Shown here piece after piece: positions 5,518-7,918 of a stretch of DNA of 7,918 nt. Where the stretch lies: contig DASSJN010000037.1 of assembly GCA_035691185.1 (NCBI GenBank), forward strand, positions 1-7,918. The letters are read 5' to 3'. The stretch's first letter is position 1. Every line of letters starts with the position of its first letter. The notes below the pieces were generated by a model. It saw nothing but the letters and a program-made list of their open reading frames with translations. It was not told where the DNA came from and made no database searches. A program made the translations under genes and the position numbers. Source of the DNA: RPQJ01 sp035691185 (GTDB lineage Bacteria > Pseudomonadota > Gammaproteobacteria > Steroidobacterales > Steroidobacteraceae).

Positions 5518-7918
5518 ATGGTGCCCGGCGCCCGATTCCTCTACAGCGTCCGTCCGGTGCTCGCCCGGGTCTGGCCGCGCGGCCTGGGCGAGGGTTCGAC
5601 CGTCGAAGAACTGCCGCTGCGCTCGGAGCTGTTCAGTACCGAACAGATGGCGCAGCACGGACGGCGCCTGGCCGAGTCGCACGTGCTCGGTCGCGATCGC
5701 GTGCCGGACCCGTTGCTGCCCCGACTGGCCGACAACGAGCAGATCCTCGGACAGGTCTTCGAACAGCTCACCGGGGCCGTCGCGGCCGGCCGCTACGTGA
5801 CGCCGGCCAGTGAGTGGCTGCTCGACAATTTCTACCTGCTCGAGGAACAGATCCGCACCGCGCGGCGACACCTCCCCCGCAACTACAGCCTGGAACTGCC
5901 GCGGCTGGCGCAGGGCGCCTCCGCGGGCTTCCCTCGCGTGTACGACATCGCGCTCGAGACGATCGCGCACGGCGACGGTCGCGTCGACATCGAGGGCCTG
6001 TGCCGTTTCCTCGCGGAATACCAGCGCGTCGCCACGCTGAACCTGGGCGAACTCTGGGCCGTGCCGATCATGTTGCGGCTGGCCCTGATCGAGAACGTGC
6101 GCCGCGTGGCGCTGCGCATCGCGGCCGGGCGCCGCGACCGCGACCTCGCGGACGACTGGGCCCGGCAGATGGTCCGCGCCGTCGACGAGGATCCGAAGAG
6201 CCTGATCCTCGTCATCGCCGACATGGCGCGATCGGACCCGCCGATGACCGCGCCGTTCGTGTCCGAGTTCGTCCGCAATCTGCAGGGCCAGAATCCGGCG
6301 CTGTCGCTTGCCCTGGGCTGGGTGGAGCAGCGGCTGGCCGACGACGGCACGACGATCGAGCAACTCGTGCAGGCCGGCAATCGCGGGCAAGCGGCCGACC
6401 AGGTCACGCTCGGCAATTCGATCGGCAGCCTGCGCCTGCTCTCGTCCGTCGACTGGCGCAGCTTCGTCGAGTCGACCAGCGCGGTGGACGCCTTGCTGCG
6501 CACCGATCCGCTGGACGCGTACGAGTCGATGGACTTCGGCACGCGCAATCGTTATCGCGTCGTCGTCGAGCGCATCGCCCGCCGCAGCGGCAAGGCCGAG
6601 ACCACGGTCGCGGCCATGGCGCTCGAGCTGGCGCGGAACGCTGCGTCACGCCTGGAGGAAGCCGCCGACGTAGACGCGACACGACGCGCGCACGTGGGCT
6701 ACTACCTGATCGATGCCGGGCGCCGCGAGCTGGAGCGGTCGGCACGGTATCGTCGCCCGTGGTCGGGGCGTGTCCGCGAGGCCGTGCGCCGCCGGGCGCT
6801 CCTGGCTTACCTCGGCTCGATCCTCACCGTCACGGCGGCGCTCGCCGTTTACCTGGGTTCGCTCGCGGCGGACGGCGGCTTGTCGGGCTGGCGTCTCGGG
6901 TGGCTGCTCGTGCCGGCGGTGATCGCCTCCAGCCAGCTGGCGCTCACCGTCGTCAACTGGATGTCGACGCTGTTCCTGGCGCCGCGCGCCCTGCCGCGCA
7001 TGAGTTTCGCCAAGGGCATTCCCGCTGAAGCGCGCACGCTCGTGGTCGTGCCGACGCTGCTCCGCAGCATCGAAACCATCGACGACCTCGTCGAGGCCCT
7101 GGAGGTGCGGTTCCTCGCCAATCGGGACGCGAACCTGCGCTTCGGCCTGTTGACGGACTTCGTCGACGCGCCCGAGGAGTCGATGCCGGAGGACGCCGCG
7201 CTGCTCGAGCACGCCCGGCGACGCATCGAGGAATTGAACGGGACGTACGGCAGCGACTCGTTCTACCTGCTGCACCGCCCGCGTCGCTGGAACCGTCGCG
7301 AAGGCCTGTGGATGGGGTACGAGCGCAAGCGCGGCAAGCTGGGCGACCTCAACTGGTTGTTGCGCGAGGCGAGCCCGGGCCAGCCGAACGAGCGGTTCTC
7401 GTCGGTCGTCGGCAACATCGAGGCGCTGGCCGGCACGCGGTACGTGATCACGCTGGACACGGACACCGAACTGCCGCGCGATGCCGCGCGACAGCTGGTC
7501 GAGGCGATGGCCCACCCGCTCAACCGTCCCGGGTGCGACCCGCAAGGTGGACTCGTGCGCACCGGTTACGGAATCCTGCAGCCTCGGGTCAGCCCGAGCC
7601 TGCCGGGCACGCACCGCTCGCGCTATGCGCGCATGCACAGCGGGGAATCGGGCATCGACCCGTACACGCGCACGGTTTCCGACGTCTACCAGGACCTGTT
7701 CGACGAAGGCTCGTTCATCGGCAAGGGCATCTACGACGTCGACGCGTTCGAGCAGGCCATCAGCGGCAAGTTTCCCGACGACCGCATCCTGAGCCACGAC
7801 CTGCTGGAAGGGTGCTACGCGCGCTCCGGCCTCCTGAGCGACGTCGAACTCTTCGAGGACTATCCGCCGACCTACGCGGTCGACGTCGCGCGCCGGCATC
7901 GCTGGATTCGCGGCGACT
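5518..7918 (+). CDS. ndvB: Cyclic beta-1,2-glucan synthase (NdvB/ChvB type), N-terminal part
   Basis: The frame is open from ATG 5518, which directly follows an in-frame TAG (5515-5517), to the window end: 800 residues of a family usually near 2800. The enzyme sits in the inner membrane and uses UDP-glucose to build periplasmic cyclic glucans. Residues ~1-420 are the family's N-terminal region, with the signatures SEWLLDNFYLLEEQI (~98-112), LPRNYSLELPRL and GELWAVPIMLR (177-187). Two membrane helices follow (~427-447 and ~457-480). The GT84 glycosyltransferase domain starts near 505 (LVVVPTLL) and shows the DxD motif in TLDTDTELPRDAA (Asp647, Asp649), then AHPLNRP, GKGIYDVDAF, SHDLLEG (759-765) and RRHRWIRGD (792-800), a variant of the Q/RxxRW motif. 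The C-terminal GH94-type phosphorylase domain lies beyond the window. GGAG at 5502-5505 is 12 nt upstream, a weak ribosome site. The symbol is by family resemblance. Confidence 0.94.
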   Translation, partial: MVPGARFLYSVRPVLARVWPRGLGEGSTVEELPLRSELFSTEQMAQHGRRLAESHVLGRDRVPDPLLPRLADNEQILGQVFEQLTGAVAAGRYVTPASEWLLDNFYLLEEQIRTARRHLPRNYSLELPRLAQGASAGFPRVYDIALETIAHGDGRVDIEGLCRFLAEYQRVATLNLGELWAVPIMLRLALIENVRRVALRIAAGRRDRDLADDWARQMVRAVDEDPKSLILVIADMARSDPPMTAPFVSEFVRNLQGQNPALSLALGWVEQRLADDGTTIEQLVQAGNRGQAADQVTLGNSIGSLRLLSSVDWRSFVESTSAVDALLRTDPLDAYESMDFGTRNRYRVVVERIARRSGKAETTVAAMALELARNAASRLEEAADVDATRRAHVGYYLIDAGRRELERSARYRRPWSGRVREAVRRRALLAYLGSILTVTAALAVYLGSLAADGGLSGWRLGWLLVPAVIASSQLALTVVNWMSTLFLAPRALPRMSFAKGIPAEARTLVVVPTLLRSIETIDDLVEALEVRFLANRDANLRFGLLTDFVDAPEESMPEDAALLEHARRRIEELNGTYGSDSFYLLHRPRRWNRREGLWMGYERKRGKLGDLNWLLREASPGQPNERFSSVVGNIEALAGTRYVITLDTDTELPRDAARQLVEAMAHPLNRPGCDPQGGLVRTGYGILQPRVSPSLPGTHRSRYARMHSGESGIDPYTRTVSDVYQDLFDEGSFIGKGIYDVDAFEQAISGKFPDDRILSHDLLEGCYARSGLLSDVELFEDYPPTYAVDVARRHRWIRGD

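Noticed and set aside
5314..6390. Minus-strand open frame of 358 codons
   Set aside because: It is antisense to the glucan synthase N-terminus, whose frame matches family signatures throughout.
5814..7028. Plus-strand open frame of 404 codons
   Set aside because: It lies in a different frame from the glucan synthase, is rich in Arg/Ala/Gly, and has no recognisable domain.
6646..7899. Minus-strand open frame of 417 codons
   Set aside because: It is antisense to the glycosyltransferase region of the glucan synthase, which has its DxD and RxxRW-like motifs intact in the plus frame.

Overview
This is a high-GC window from the chromosome of what is probably a proteobacterium. The cues are the strong G/C bias at third codon positions, long antisense open frames, a type I-secreted RTX protein, a Lol-type lipoprotein and a cyclic beta-glucan synthase. 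I see no rRNA or tRNA gene, no insertion sequence, no CRISPR array and no phage gene. Gene families are named from recalled motifs, because no search could be run. Two genes run off the window edges.

Layout: (1) positions 2-688 (+) hold the 3' end of an RTX calcium-binding protein, with five nonapeptide repeats and a type I secretion-type C-terminus. A strong hairpin (703-737) follows it. (2) A convergent gene (2421-754, -) encodes a BNR/Asp-box beta-propeller lipoprotein of the sialidase-like fold. (3) Divergent from that, 2620-3492 (+) encodes an aldo/keto reductase with a complete catalytic tetrad. (4) Three minus-strand genes form a likely transcription unit read from 5259 down to 3525: a TVP38/TMEM64 (VTT/DedA-like) membrane protein, a degenerate SpoT/MESH1-like HD protein with a C-terminal SH3-like domain, and a 50-residue single-pass membrane protein whose ATG overlaps the HD stop codon (ATGA). 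(5) Divergent from this unit, 5518-7918 (+) holds the first 800 codons of a cyclic beta-1,2-glucan synthase (NdvB/ChvB type), cut by the window end.

Several of the products act at the envelope or outside the cell: a secreted RTX protein, a surface or periplasmic lipoprotein, two small membrane proteins and a periplasmic-glucan synthase. I see no evidence that they form one pathway. The least ordinary part is the 3525-5259 unit, where an HD fold related to alarmone hydrolases has lost key catalytic residues, gained a C-terminal SH3-like domain, and is tied to two membrane proteins, one of them very small.
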